DNA of 64,000 nucleotides from Spiroplasma endosymbiont of Poecilobothrus nobilitatus (GCF_964030655.1 NZ_OZ034915.1:62001-126000); one strand, 5' to 3'; positions 1 to 14,479 are shown, counted from the stretch's first letter. Notes: a model not told the origin generated them from the letters alone. Numbers and translations: made by a program.

Positions 1-10
1 AGCCCAGCCA
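1..10 (+). tRNA. 3' end of a tRNA cut by the window edge
   Basis: The first ten bases end in GCCA, directly before the spacer of the next tRNA gene. This fits the last acceptor-stem bases, discriminator and encoded CCA of a preceding tRNA. Identity cannot be read. Confidence 0.35.
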
Positions 11-14
11 TTGT

Positions 15-90
<76 letters not shown>

Positions 91-106
91 TTTATAAAAA
101 ATATAT

Positions 107-193
107 GCCCGAGTGGCGGAATAGGTAGACGCAACGGACTTAAAATCCGTCGGTTTTACAACTGTACCGGTTCAAGTCCGGTCTCGGGTACCA
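107..193 (+). tRNA. tRNA-Leu (UAA)
   Basis: The acceptor GCCCGAG pairs with CTCGGGT. The anticodon loop CTTAAAA gives UAA, and a long variable arm is present, as expected for leucine. CCA is encoded. Confidence 0.96.
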
Positions 194-212
194 TTTATTT
201 TATTTAAAAAAA

Positions 213-241
213 TTGACATTATGTTAAGAAAGTGGTTATAT
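213..241 (+). promoter_or_regulatory. Sigma-70 type promoter for tRNA-Gly
   Basis: A -35 TTGACA at 213-218 is followed after 17 bases by a -10 TTATAT at 236-241. It sits 37 bases upstream of the tRNA-Gly gene. Confidence 0.75.
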
Positions 242-277
242 ATTACTGTAGTTTAGTATAAAATTTAAAATTAAAAT

Positions 278-351
278 GCAAGTGTAGTTTAATGGTAGAA
301 CTTCAGCCTTCCAAGCTGGCTGTGAGGGTTCGATTCCCTTCACTTGCTCCA
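278..351 (+). tRNA. tRNA-Gly (UCC)
   Basis: The acceptor GCAAGTG pairs with CACTTGC, followed by T and an encoded CCA. The anticodon loop CTTCCAA gives UCC. Confidence 0.96.
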
Positions 352-358
352 TGATATT

Positions 359-383
359 AATTGTTAGTTTAACAATTTTTTTT
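359..383 (+). terminator. Rho-independent terminator after tRNA-Gly
   Basis: AATTGTTA and TAACAATT form an 8-bp stem with loop GTT, followed by a T run. It directly follows the tRNA gene. Confidence 0.6.
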
Positions 384-430
384 ATGTTAAAATAAAAAGG
401 CACGGGGCAAAAGAGGAGTTAGTGATTGTT

Positions 431-1024
431 ATGAAAGCCATTAAAAATGATAATAAAAAAGAGTCTACTAGTAATTGAAAACATTTACCACCAGAAATGC
501 AACATGATTTAGAATTTCATGCTTCACGCACAGTATTTTGAAAAAGTTTTTTATTTTTAATCATTGAAGCAGTAGGGCCATTTTTATTATTGTTTTTTTT
601 AACTTCTCCTGACTTAAGTTTTGCCTACCATTATGATGTTGGTATTGGAATTGGTTTTGGTTTAACAATGGTTTTTAGTGTTTTTTTATTAACTTGTTTA
701 GGCTTTTATTTTCATTTTCATCAAGCCGACCAGTTTACCTATACTATTGCATTATCTTGAATGTTATATGGAATTTATTTAACTGGATATTGATGAGGAT
801 GAGATAAGATTTTATATCGTTGCTTAGTATCATTTCTTTTTTTATTAATTGCTATTTTTGTTGGTACATTTATGACCGTATGAATGCGTAATCTTCGTGG
901 ATATTTTCAAATAAAAAAAGGTAAGAAACAATCGGAACCACCAGTTATCAATGAAAAAGAAAACAATAATTCACCAGTCGATTCATCAGTAACAAAAAAA
1001 AGAACCTTAATTATTTTTTTGTAA
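431..1024 (+). CDS. Conserved hypothetical membrane protein
   Basis: The 197-residue frame is open only if UGA is read as tryptophan (codons such as those in the WWGWDK stretch). A short polar N-terminus is followed by about four hydrophobic segments: FLFLIIEAVGPFLLLFFL, then GIGIGFGLTMVFSVFLLTC, then a Trp-rich segment, then FLFLLIAIFVGTFMTV. The C-tail is polar. An AGGAG at 414-418 lies 12 bases before ATG 431 and only 3 before an in-frame GTG at 422, so the start is either. The 3' end overlaps the convergent neighbour by 18 bases. I do not recognise the family; it looks like a four-helix integral membrane protein. Confidence 0.8.
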
Positions 1025-1810
1025 ATTAGTTAATTTTAAATCAATAATTTTTAAGAAAATTTTTTGTTTTGTTTGTTCATACATGTAATTAGCTCAGTAA
1101 ATTCATAGAATGTTTTGGTAATACATTCATGCTACTACTTTTTCTTGTTGTTGTGATGTTAAATTAAAAAGATTAAATCAATAAGTTTGTTCAGCTTTTG
1201 CTGTTAATGTTTCAGAAACAAATGAAGCAATATCAAAAAATTTATCATTTAGCATAGCATATTCAAAATCAATTAAGTAAAGCTTTTGGTTTAAAAAAAC
1301 TAAATTACCACTATTTAAGTCATTGTGGCATAAAACAAGTTCTGTTGGTTGCAATTTTAAATAATTAAGGTTCTTTTCATATGGAGCTAAATTTACCAAT
1401 TGTTTACAAATTGCTGTTTTTAATGTTATTAAAAATTGCTCAGGATTAAATGTTTTAATTTGATTATTTAAATTAATTTTAGTTTCTCATAATTGTTTAA
1501 TTATTGTAGCAACTTGATTTAAGACTTGGTTTGTAAGTTTAACCGTACTAAGTGATTGCAAAGTTGGGTAGTATGGTGTAACCAAAAAGAAATGCTCACC
1601 ATAATAGCCATAATCTACAATTGGTAATGTTAAATCGGCATTTTTAATTTGTTCTAAAACAAAAATTTCATTTTGATGATCAATGAATAAATTAGTAAAA
1701 GGATTACTATAACGGATAAAAAGATTATCAATACTTTGATAATTTTGGTTAGTAATACCTAAATTTAATTTTGTTTTAATTTGGTATTTCATCATATTTC
1801 TGACTTCCAT
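1007..1810 (-). CDS. Choline/aminoglycoside kinase family phosphotransferase (LicA-like)
   Basis: A 267-residue protein read with UGA as Trp. The catalytic loop HNDLNSGNL (Brenner-type HxDxxxxN) and the downstream LIDFEYA metal-binding aspartate are both present, with spacing typical of the choline kinase/APH fold. Such enzymes phosphorylate small alcohols such as choline or aminoglycosides; the substrate cannot be read here. Start ATG at 1810 (MEVRNMMKYQ); two further in-frame ATGs follow within six codons. It is transcribed convergently to the membrane protein gene and divergently from rdgB, and its last codons overlap the 3' end of the former. Confidence 0.85.
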
Positions 1811-1878
1811 TCTGTATGTTATATATTATTAATTTTATTATACAATATATATAGTTAAGAAAAGCGGGGAAATAAAAA

Positions 1879-2994
1879 ATGGATGAAATTTGAATTGCTA
1901 CTAGTAATAAGAACAAAGTACGAGAATTTAAAGAAATGTTTGAAGGTATTAATATAATTGTTAAATCATTATTAGATTTAACATTACCTGTGCCTGAAAT
2001 TCCTGAAACATGAACAACCTTTGAAGAAAATGCATTTTTAAAAGCTGATTATTTAAGCAAAATGTTAAATAAGCCAGTATTAGCGGATGATTCTGGATTA
2101 GAAATTATTGGTTTAGGAAATTTTCCTGGTGTTAATACTCGCCGTTGAGCAGAACCAATTACTGATAATAATATTATTAATAATTTATTAATTGAAAAAT
2201 GTCGCTCACTAGAAGAACGTGATGCACAAGCAGTTTGTGTTTTATGTTATATTAATCCAAGTACAAACGAAACAAGGTATTTTTGAGGAATAACAAAAGG
2301 TCTTATTACTGAAAAACCAGTTGGTAATAATGTTTTTGGTTATGATGAAATTTTTTTCTTACCAGAAATTGGTCAAACTTATGCTGAATTAACTGTAGGA
2401 GAGAAAAATAAGTATTCGCATCGTTCAAAGGCTTTTCAAATGTTTAAAAAATGATGATTAGGAGGAAAAGATGAAGACAACAAAAAAATTAACATTATTT
2501 TATTTGAACCAGAAATTGCACAAAATGTTGGAGCCATTATGCGAACTTGTGTTGCAATTAATGCTAAGTTACATTTAATTGAACCATTTGGATTTATTTT
2601 TGATGAACGATTTATTGCTCGTAGTAGTGCAAATTATGTTGAGTTTGCTGATTATGAAACATATAATAATTGAAATCATTTTTCACAATTAAATCCAATT
2701 CTTAAATTATATTGTGCGACTCGTTATGCACAACAACCACATAGTGCAATTGATTTTACGAAGGAAGAAAAAGTTTTTATTTTATTTGGTCGTGAATCAA
2801 CTGGTATTCCAACAACAATTTTGAAAGAACATTTATCACGAACTTTTCGTATTCCAATGTCAGAAAAAGTCCGTAGTTTAAATGTTGCTAATACAGTTGG
2901 GATTGTTGGTTATGAAATTATGCGGCAATGAGATTATCCTGGCTTATCAAAAGTTGAAACTCAAAAAGGGGCTGATTTTTTAAAACAAAAATAA
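1879..2994 (+). CDS. rdgB-trmL: RdgB-type XTP/dITP diphosphatase read in frame into a TrmL-type tRNA methyltransferase
   Basis: The first roughly 195 residues are an RdgB/Ham1 nucleotide-sanitising pyrophosphatase: [11 protein letters not shown] for nucleotide binding, ENAFLKA, then LADDSGLEI. It hydrolyses non-canonical XTP and dITP. The rest is a SPOUT-class TrmL (tRNA Cm34/Um34 2'-O-methyltransferase): [28 protein letters not shown] and [15 protein letters not shown], the knotted SAM-binding core. No stop separates them; the frame is open to TAA at 2992. A GGAGG and an ATG (2471) sit at the junction but in another frame. One extra A in the A7 run at 2482-2488 would end RdgB at once and put that ATG in the TrmL frame. 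Start ATG 1879 has GGGGA eight bases upstream. Confidence 0.85.
2461..2994 (+). other. trmL: TrmL (tRNA Cm34/Um34 methyltransferase) domain, probably a separate gene in relatives
   Basis: This half of the fused frame carries its own ribosome binding site (GGAGG, 2461-2465) and an ATG at 2471, but that ATG is one frame off. The knotted methyltransferase motifs near 2770-2920 are intact. If the A7 run is a sequencing or recent deletion artefact, the gene is 2471-2994 with one base missing. Confidence 0.6.
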
Positions 2995-3020
2995 CAATGC
3001 TTTTTGTGAATTTTTTTCTT

Positions 3021-3040
3021 ACTTTTGAAAAAAGTTTTTT
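3021..3040 (+). terminator. Terminator after rdgB-trmL
   Basis: ACTTTT and AAAAGT form a short stem followed by six Ts, 27 bases after the stop codon. Confidence 0.5.
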
Positions 3041-3094
3041 ATAATTCTTTTAGTATTGAGTTATATTTATTGTTTTTAGAAAGGATGATAAAGA

Positions 3095-3418
3095 ATGAAT
3101 CAAGTAATATTGGTTCGTCAAGTAGAAGGAACTTATGAAATTATTTATGATAAAAAAGAAGCAGGACGAAAAATAATGAAATTTTCGCTAAAGATTCAGC
3201 GCCCTTTTAAAAATAAAGATGGTAACTATGATAGTGATTTAGTTAATGCTAAAGTATGAACAAATAATATTGATGATTTAGATATTATTTTACGTGATAA
3301 AGCAATTATTGCCGTTAAAGGGTGAATTAAATCATTTCGTTCCAATAATTTTGATGAAGAAAATTATTATAACGATATAATTGCTGACCGCGTTACGTAT
3401 TTAAGCAGTTTTAACTAA
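3095..3418 (+). CDS. Single-stranded DNA-binding protein-like (OB-fold)
   Basis: A 107-residue protein. The pattern KFSLKIQRPFKN, then WTNN, then AIIAVKGWIKS, then DRVTYLSS follows the strand order of the SSB/PriB OB-fold (beta strand, WxN, VxGxL-like, ERVxxL). It lacks the glycine-rich acidic tail of a full SSB, so it is a short paralogue or a PriB-like protein. RBS AAAGGA lies upstream of ATG 3095. The gene is bounded by a terminator upstream and the rRNA promoter region downstream. Confidence 0.65.
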
Positions 3419-3598
3419 CATTACTTAATATTATTAACTTAATACCAATTAGCCATTTCTTTTGAAGCGGGTTTTTATATAAATAAATTAAAATTTAACA
3501 CCAAACAAAACAATAATTTCAAGAAAAAGAGGTTAAAATAATGCTTTTTTAAGTAATTATTTTTTTATAAAAAAAATTAATATTTTTGCTAAAAACAC

Positions 3599-3627
3599 TT
3601 GCAAAAAAAAAGAGGATTTTATATACT
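3599..3627 (+). promoter_or_regulatory. rRNA operon promoter P1
   Basis: -35 TTGCAA (3599-3604), 17-base spacer, -10 TATACT (3622-3627). The rest of 3419-3875 is AT-rich leader with no ORF I can support. Confidence 0.65.
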
Positions 3628-3731
3628 TATAAAGGTGTCAGTTAATAGTAATTTATTACTTAATTATAAATAAAATACTTACTTACATTATCAAAAACAA
3701 TACTAAAAATATGAAAAAAAGTCAAAAGTTA

Positions 3732-3760
3732 TTGACAATAAACGCATAATTTTGTATGAC
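3732..3760 (+). promoter_or_regulatory. rRNA operon promoter P2
   Basis: -35 TTGACA (3732-3737), 17-base spacer, -10 TATGAC (3755-3760), about 115 bases before 16S. A tandem promoter pair is common for rRNA operons. Confidence 0.7.
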
Positions 3761-3800
3761 TTGTAAGGTGTTTTGCTGACACAATAACGATCTTTGAAAG

Positions 3801-3811
3801 CTAAACATAAC
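3801..3811 (+). other. 5' strand of the 16S processing stem
   Basis: CTAAACATAAC here is the exact complement of GTTATGTTTAG at 5440-5450, after the 16S 3' end. The flanks (GAAA and TTTC) extend the helix. This is the expected RNase III-type stem that loops out 16S rRNA. Confidence 0.7.
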
Positions 3812-3875
3812 AACAAAAGATAATCATTTAATCAATGAATATCCGTCATTAAAGCTAGAAACAAAAACGATATTT

Positions 3876-5398
<1,523 letters not shown>

Positions 5399-5667
5399 TG
5401 GAGTTAATACTTTATAGTAATTAACTAGTTTTAATGACCGTTATGTTTAGTTTTCAGAGATTAGTTTCTCTGACAATAGCAAATAAATGTTATTGGAATT
5501 GTTCTTTGAAAACTGGATAATAGACATCTAGTTATTTTAATCAAGTGATTAAAATAACAATAATTCAAAATTTCTGTTATTTTTTAAAAATAACTAAAAT
5601 TTCACAGTTATATTTGTAAATAATTCTCAAAAACTGATTTAAAATCATGTCAAATAATTTATAAAAC

Positions 5668-8577
<2,910 letters not shown>

Positions 8578-8650
8578 AAGCGATAGCTTATTTACAAATT
8601 TTAGACAGTTTATTATCTAGTTTTGAGCGTATAATTTCCCTCAGATATAA

Positions 8651-8757
<107 letters not shown>

Positions 8758-8761
8758 TGAG

Positions 8762-8783
8762 AAAATGTTTTGACATTTTTTTA
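8762..8783 (+). terminator. rRNA operon terminator
   Basis: AAAATGT and ACATTTT form a 7-bp stem with loop TTTG and a run of Ts, directly after 5S. Confidence 0.75.
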
Positions 8784-8792
8784 ATATTTTTA

Positions 8793-8836
8793 TTTTAATT
8801 TTGTAGAAAACTCTTGATGAAATAAAAAAAATCATC
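8793..8836 (-). mobile_element. Terminal remnant of IS-A (IS1595-like)
   Basis: These 44 bases match one end of the complete IS-A copies (terminal repeat TTTTAATTTTGTAGAAAAC). The rest is missing because IS-B starts at 8837. Confidence 0.8.
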
Positions 8837-8961
8837 TGGATGGGTTAAGATAAATTGGACAACAATAATGTAGAGTAAATATTTATAATTAAACTACAAT
8901 GGAGGTGTAATTATGGCAAAGAATCATTATACTGGAATGGCAACACTTTTTAGGACACTTT

Positions 8962-9797
8962 TTATATAGACATTTGTTTTCTAAAAGTAACTGGAGATAA
9001 ATAATTTAAACTGCCATGAATTCAAATATTGTTATATCAATGCACAAAATCAAAAAGTTCGTATTTTAATTGTGTTAAATTTTTAAATTTTTTACCCTTA
9101 ATAAATTCAGTTTTAAAAGTTTTGTAAGTTGTTTCAGCCACAGCATTATCATAAGGGCAGCCTTTATTGCTTAATGATCTTTTAATATTAAAAGTTATTA
9201 AAATTTCATCAATGATTTTATTTTTAAACTCATTACCACGATCAGTATGAAATAGAGTTATTTGATTTAATGGTCGTGTTATTTTATGAAAAGCTTGTTA
9301 GACCAGTTCGGCTGTTTTATTCGGCCCAGAACTATAACCAATTATTTCACGATTAAACAAGTCAATTAATAAACAAATATAATGTCATTTAGTGCCAACT
9401 TGAACATATGTTAAATCACTAACAATAACTTCATTAGGTTTTTTGTTGTTAAATTGACGATTTAAAATATTATTAATTTGGTCATTATTGACTGTTGTTT
9501 TATGATTATGATATTTTAATTTGGTGTATTTAGAAACCAAATTATTTTTGATCATAAAGAATCTTATTTTTCGCCGCGATAAGATGATATCTTTTCTGTT
9601 TAAAATAACTTTAATTTTGCGAGCCCCATAAATTTTGCGGCTTTTATTAAAGGCACTGATAATTTCTTGTTCATAATTATTAACTTGCTTGTTAATGCAT
9701 TTATTAGTTTGATAATAATACGTTGATTTTGATAAACCTAAAATCTTACATATTTTTCTTACTGAATATTTTGTTTTGTTGTTATTAATTATTGTTA
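8962..9797 (-). pseudogene. IS-C orfB transposase (copy 1), nonsense mutant
   Basis: DDE transposase with VSDLTYV, FHTDRGNEF and DNAVAETTYK. A CAA codon conserved in the other copies is TAA here (plus-strand TTGTTAGAC near 9299), between the first and second catalytic Asp. It is therefore inactive unless suppressed. Confidence 0.85.
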
Positions 9798-10073
9798 TTT
9801 TTTGGCCATTATCAGTGCGGCTTGCTTTAAAATGTCATTTTCCATTTTCAAGTCTTTAAGTTCTTTTCGTAAAGTTATTATTTCATTTTCTTCTAGTGTG
9901 CGATTGTCTTTTGCTTTAAATGAACCAGAATTATTATAATTTTTAACTCAACTATAAATAGTTGGTTTTGGTAAATTATATTCTTGCCCTAGATTAATAA
10001 CACTTTTACCATTTTTATATAGCATGATAATTTGTTTTTTAAATTCTTCAGAGTATGAAGTTTTATTTCCCAT
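9795..10073 (-). CDS. IS-C orfA (copy 1)
   Basis: A 92-residue IS150-type orfA: helix-turn-helix ([19 protein letters not shown]) followed by the zipper-like [19 protein letters not shown]. It ends GCC AAA AAA TAA. The A6 run allows a -1 shift into orfB, giving the OrfAB transposase. Confidence 0.85.
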
Positions 10074-10466
10074 TTTTATATTCCTTCTTTCTTAATAATT
10101 TTATCTAATTTTTAAGTCTATATAATTATGGTCCTAATAATTGTAGCCTATCCATACTGATGAATTTAAGCAACAAATTGTTGGTCTTTACAAAATAGGT
10201 CAAACTCCTGAACAATTAGTCAATGATTATCAAATTGGTAAATCTACTGTTTGGAAATGAGCTCACCAATTTAGCAACTCGGGCTCATTTAAAGCTAAAT
10301 ACAATATAACGCCAGAAGAAAACGAATTAATTCAATTACGTAAAAAAGTTAAACAATTAGAAATGGAAAATGACATTTTAAAGCAAGCAACACTGATAAT
10401 CGGCAAAAAATAGCAATCATTAAAAATAACAAAGCAAAATATCCAATTATTAATTTATGTAAAACA

Positions 10467-11229
10467 TTGAAATTTGCTAGATCAACATATTACTATCAAT
10501 TAAAAGCAAATAATCCCAAGAATACTCAAAACATTGATAATGCTGTTATCAGTATTTTTCTAAAAAGTCGTAAAAATTATGGAACACGCAAAATTAAATT
10601 TATATTAGCTCAGCAAAATATCATGTTATCTCGTGTAAAAATCAGCAACATAATGAAAAAATATAACTTAATTTCAAATTATACAAAAATTAAATACAAA
10701 CATTCAAATACAACTGATGTTACATATAAATATAACAATTTGTTAAATCAATATTTTGATAGTTATAAACTACATGAAGTTGTTGTCAGTGATTTAATCT
10801 ATGTTTTTATTAGTAACAAATAATATTGATTTATTTAATCGAGAAATTATTGGTTATGATGTTAGTTTACAAAAAAATGCCAAATTAGTTGAAAGCAGCT
10901 TTAATAAACTTCAATTTTCATTAAGCAATATTAAAATATTTCACACTGATCAAGGCAGTGAATTCAATAATAATCTTATTTATAACCTGTTAGTTAAAAA
11001 TGGGATTCAAAAATATTACAGTAAACCAGGTTGTCCTTATGACAATGCTGTTGCGGAATCAACATACAAAATTTTTAAAACTGAATTTATTAAAAATAAT
11101 AAATTTAAAAACGTTGAGCAGTTTAAATTAGAATTATTTGATTACATTAATTGGTACAATAATATTCGAATTCATAGCAAACTAAATTATTTAACACCAG
11201 TGCAATACATAAATTATTATTCTACATAA
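10467..11229 (+). pseudogene. IS-B orfB transposase, frameshifted
   Basis: HTH_21 and rve-type DDE transposase. The first Asp region is VVSDLIYV, the second FHTDQGSEF, and the Glu lies in DNAVAESTYK. Compared with IS-C orfB, about 16 bases are missing around 10815-10835 (after SNK), which shifts the frame between the first Asp and IDLFNREII. The element is probably inactive. Confidence 0.8.
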
Positions 11230-11264
11230 AATTTGTCCAAAAAACCCTTGCCATTCCAATAAAT

Positions 11265-11563
11265 TTATTTAATATTTTGTAAAAACATTGCTTTTGCACT
11301 TATTCAATTTAAACACGGTCGGAGTTTATCATTTATAACATTAACTACTCAATCTATCATTTTTTGACTAACATTATTAAAATCAGTTTCCTTAGGAAGT
11401 CAATATCTAAATTCGCCATTCATATGTTCAATTAATGGTTTTTGTTGCGGTTTACCAGGATCACAAAAATAAACTTGTGTTTTAGCAAATATTTCCATTT
11501 CTCTCCACTTACTAAATTATTTCCCGCGGTCTGTTATTATTCCTTTAATTTTCCCAATTAAAT
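11265..11563 (-). pseudogene. IS30-family transposase, C-terminal fragment
   Basis: About 99 codons remain: GIITDRGK, then a TAA, then FSKWREMEIF, then VYFCDPGKPQQKPLIEHMNG and EFRYWLPKETDF. The DRG and the Glu near EHMNG match the IS30 catalytic core. The N-terminus is missing where IS-A begins at 11569. Confidence 0.8.
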
Positions 11564-11568
11564 TATTA

Positions 11569-12717
11569 TTTTAATTTTGTAGAAAACTCTTGATTAAATA
11601 AAAAAAATAATCAATATGATAACTTTAAAAGAAAATTATATAAACTTTTAATATTGTTATTTAACTTTTTTATACGTTAAAATATAATACCGATGATTGT
11701 TGGTTTGGCGTTAAACCTTTATGCTGGTATTTTCATTTTCAGAGATTTAAATAATTTTGAATGTTCGTGAAACCTAAGCCATGATAATGAATTAAGGATT
11801 CTTTAAGATTTGATTGTAATTTACTAATTTTATTTAACTTCCGATAACTAGCATCAGGATTTGTACTAGTTTTAGTTGCTAATAAAATAGAATTTGTTTG
11901 TTTTGCTACTAATAAATATAATGGTTGTATGTCAGAAATAATAATTGAATTTTCTTTGATTAATTGTTTATTAATATTTTCAATAATTCACTGTTTTTGT
12001 AATCATTTTGTGTTGGTTGATTTAACATAAATATTATTATTGCTATCAACATCCATTTGAATACAACATTTAGTGTTGGTTGAAAATGAATCAAGATGAA
12101 TTTTTCTTTTATCAAATTTATCTTTAAAATTACCTTTGTGGATTTCTTTAATAAATGTTTCATCGATTTGAATTTGGCCATTTAACGTTTTAAATTTTAA
12201 TTGGGTGTTTTCTAATTGTTTTGATTTCATTATTTTTTGGCGATTATATTTATATCAAGCGGTTTTCGGTGATGTTTTAATAAAGTGGGAAATCATTTTA
12301 CTAGATTGGCCTAATAATTAAATTTGAATCAATAAATTTCACTGTTCATAATTTAAATGACTTCAATACGTAAAATGATCACGAAAAGCATCAAAACTAG
12401 CACGACATTTTTTACATAAATATTTTTGTTTTCCTTCAGGATTATGACCATTTTTAACACAATAAAAAGATTGACAATTAGGATATTTAATACCTTTATC
12501 CCTAAATTTTTGATCAATTTCATTTAAGCGTTTTTGTTTTTTAATTAATTCTGCTTCTTTTTTGACTTTTTCATGAAATTCTAAAAATTGATCATCTGTT
12601 AAACTATTTATTAATTCTTCAATTATTTTTTCCATTAATTATTCACCTCTTATATTAAGAATATACCTAATTTTAGGTATATTTTATAAATATCAAGAGT
12701 TTTATACAAAATTAAAG
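11569..12717 (-). mobile_element. IS-A copy 1, IS1595-like
   Basis: 1149 bp with near-identical terminal repeats around TTTTAATTTTGTAGAAAAC and an inner palindrome near its right end. No 8-bp target duplication is visible, unlike copies 2 and 4, so the flanks have been rearranged. Confidence 0.85.
11670..12635 (-). pseudogene. IS-A transposase (copy 1), nonsense mutant
   Basis: N-terminal zinc ribbon (here one cysteine is Tyr: YPNC instead of CPNC), HTH, then QIQIDETFIKEI with the first catalytic Asp. A serine codon TCA is TAA (plus 12329, AATTAAATTTG), and six extra bases lie near 12250. Other copies are 319 residues long. Confidence 0.85.
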
Positions 12718-12845
12718 TATAACAATAAATCCTTAAATAAATCTCGTTCATCAAATATTAAATGTTTAAATTTTCTCATTTTTATACAAATTCCTTTCAT
12801 TTTTTCTTATAATGTATTATATATAAAATAAAGAAGTTAATAAAT

Positions 12846-13667
12846 ATGAAAGAATTTATTAAAATTAATAACAAAAAACGAATTACTAGTTATGAACATT
12901 TAAATAAAAAATATGACTTAAATTTTAGTGACTATAATTTTGGTTTTGATTGAGAAGTATTTAAAGACTTTGTTGGTTATTGTTATGCTCGATATTTTAA
13001 TATTTTACTTCACCCTGTTTTTTTAAGTTTGTTTCGGTCGGAAGAGGCACAAACAAAACATGAAATCACCTAGCGGAAAAATTATTTTTTGCTCGCAATT
13101 TTACTGATGCTTCATCCAATATTTTACGAAGATATGCCAACACACACGAAGATACTACATTTGGCGATACAATTAATGTATGTAATTATTTATATGATAA
13201 ATATGGGGTTGATTTGGGACCTGACAATGAAAATGGCATTGGGGGTTTTGACCTAAAAATATTAAAGAAGGTGGGGAAATTTGTTTTTCCTAGTGGTGTT
13301 CGGATTGCTTTTGATGGCTATCCTAATGGGAATAAAATTATGGGCAAAGTTGGGAAAGACAGTGGTATTATATCTGCATGAACAGATGAAATGATCCATG
13401 CCGAAGAAAAAGAAATCTTAACTGATAAAGAACTGGATAAAAGATATAATAATTTAAGAGTTTCAATGTTTCGTTCTAAAAGTTTAAAGGTTTCTTACGA
13501 AAAATACACGGATGAAAATAATAACGAACAATATAATTTAGATAATCCTATCTCAGTTAAAGAATTATCTTGGACATTTCAAGAATGAGATAACATAGCA
13601 AAACAACATAGCACAGTAACAACATATTTTCATAAAACATATTCTAACCAATTTACTTTTAATTCTT
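12846..13667 (+). pseudogene. Phage terminase large subunit, frameshifted and truncated by IS-C
   Basis: The frame starts at ATG 12846 (MKEFIKINNKKRITSYEHL) and breaks in a T7 run at 13018-13024. With one more T it continues FKFVSVGRGTNKTW, a Walker A motif, then LFFARNFTDASSNILRRYA. Downstream are a hydrophobic strand then TDE (SGIISAWTDEM) like a Walker B, and HSTVTTYFHKTYSNQF. IS-C copy 2 cuts the gene at 13668, so the nuclease domain is gone. Terminase is the DNA-packaging motor of tailed phages. The assignment rests on motif order; a computed profile match was not possible. Confidence 0.65.
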
Positions 13668-13696
13668 TGGAATGGCAACACTTTTTAGGACACTTT

Positions 13697-14479
13697 TTAT
13701 ATAGACATTTGTTTTCTAAAAGTAACTGGAGATAAATAATTTAAACTGCCATGAATTCGAATATTGTTATATCAATGCACAAAATCAAAAAGTTCGTATT
13801 TTAATTGTGTTAAATTTTTAAATTTTTTACCCTTAATAAATTCAGTTTTAAAAATTTTGTAAGTTGTTTCAGCCACAGCATTATCATAAGGGCAGCCTTT
13901 ATTGCTTAATGATCTTTTAATATTAAAAGTTATTAAAATTTCATCAATGATTTTATTTTTAAACTCATTACCACGATCAGTATGAAATAGAGTTATTTGA
14001 TTTAATGGTCGTGTTATTTTATGAAAAGCTTGTTGGACCAGTTCGGATGTTTTATTCGGCCCAGCACTATAACCAATTATTTCACGATTAAACAAGTCAA
14101 TTAATAAACAAATATAATGTCATTTAGCGCCAACTTGAACATATGTTATTAAATCACTAACAATAACTTCATTAGGTTTTTTGTTGTTAAATTGACGATT
14201 TAAAATATTATTAATTTGGTTATTATTGACTGTTGTTTTATGATTATGATATTTTAATTTGGTGTATTTAGAAACCAAATTATTTTTGATCATAAAGAAT
14301 CTGATTTTTCGCCGCGATAAGATGATATCTTTTCTGTTTAAAATAACTTTAATTTTGCGAGCCCCATAAATTTTGCGACTTTTATTAAAGGCACTGATAA
14401 TTTCTTGTTCATAATTATTAACTTGCTTGTTAATACATTTATTAGTTTGATAATAATACGTTGATTTTGATAAACCCAA
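13697..14479 (-). CDS. IS-C orfB transposase (copy 2), with extra Ile beside the catalytic Asp
   Basis: Open to TAA at 13697 with UGA as Trp. The DDE residues VSDL, FHTDRGNEF and AVAETTYK are present. An inserted ATT gives VSDLITYVQ instead of VSDLTYVQ, adjacent to the first catalytic Asp. Translation probably comes from a -1 shift at the orfA A6 run; a TTG at 14479 is the first conventional start. Confidence 0.8.

Larger units (their letters stand above)
8933..10154 (-). mobile_element. IS-C copy 1, IS3 family, inside IS-B orfA
   Basis: A 1222-bp element with imperfect inverted repeats TGGAATGGCAAC and, at the other end, TGGATAGGCTAC. The target TAC is duplicated (8930-8932 and 10155-10157), proved by an uninterrupted IS-B copy near 52640. 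This gives a clean 3-bp target duplication. Confidence 0.93.
8913..10413 (+). pseudogene. IS-B orfA, interrupted
   Basis: ATG at 8913 follows GGAGGTG. After six codons IS-C is inserted; the frame resumes at 10158 ([12 protein letters not shown]) and ends with TAG at 10411. Spliced, it is an IS3-type orfA: N-terminal helix-turn-helix, then a leucine-zipper-like segment ([19 protein letters not shown]). A lysine run before the stop (AAAAAA) is the likely -1 frameshift site. Confidence 0.8.
8837..11258 (+). mobile_element. IS-B copy 1, IS3 family, split by IS-C
   Basis: Imperfect terminal inverted repeats start with TGGATGGG at 8837 and end with ATTCCA at 11258. Without the nested IS-C (8933-10154) and the 3-bp duplicated target, the element is about 1.2 kb. 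It carries the orfA and orfB described separately. Confidence 0.85.

Noticed and set aside
431-1024. Reading TGA as stop, which would make most genes look broken
   Set aside because: Conserved proteins (infB, aspS, ptsG, rpsD neighbours) keep frame across TGA at Trp positions, so UGA is Trp here. Only TAA and TAG were counted as lesions.
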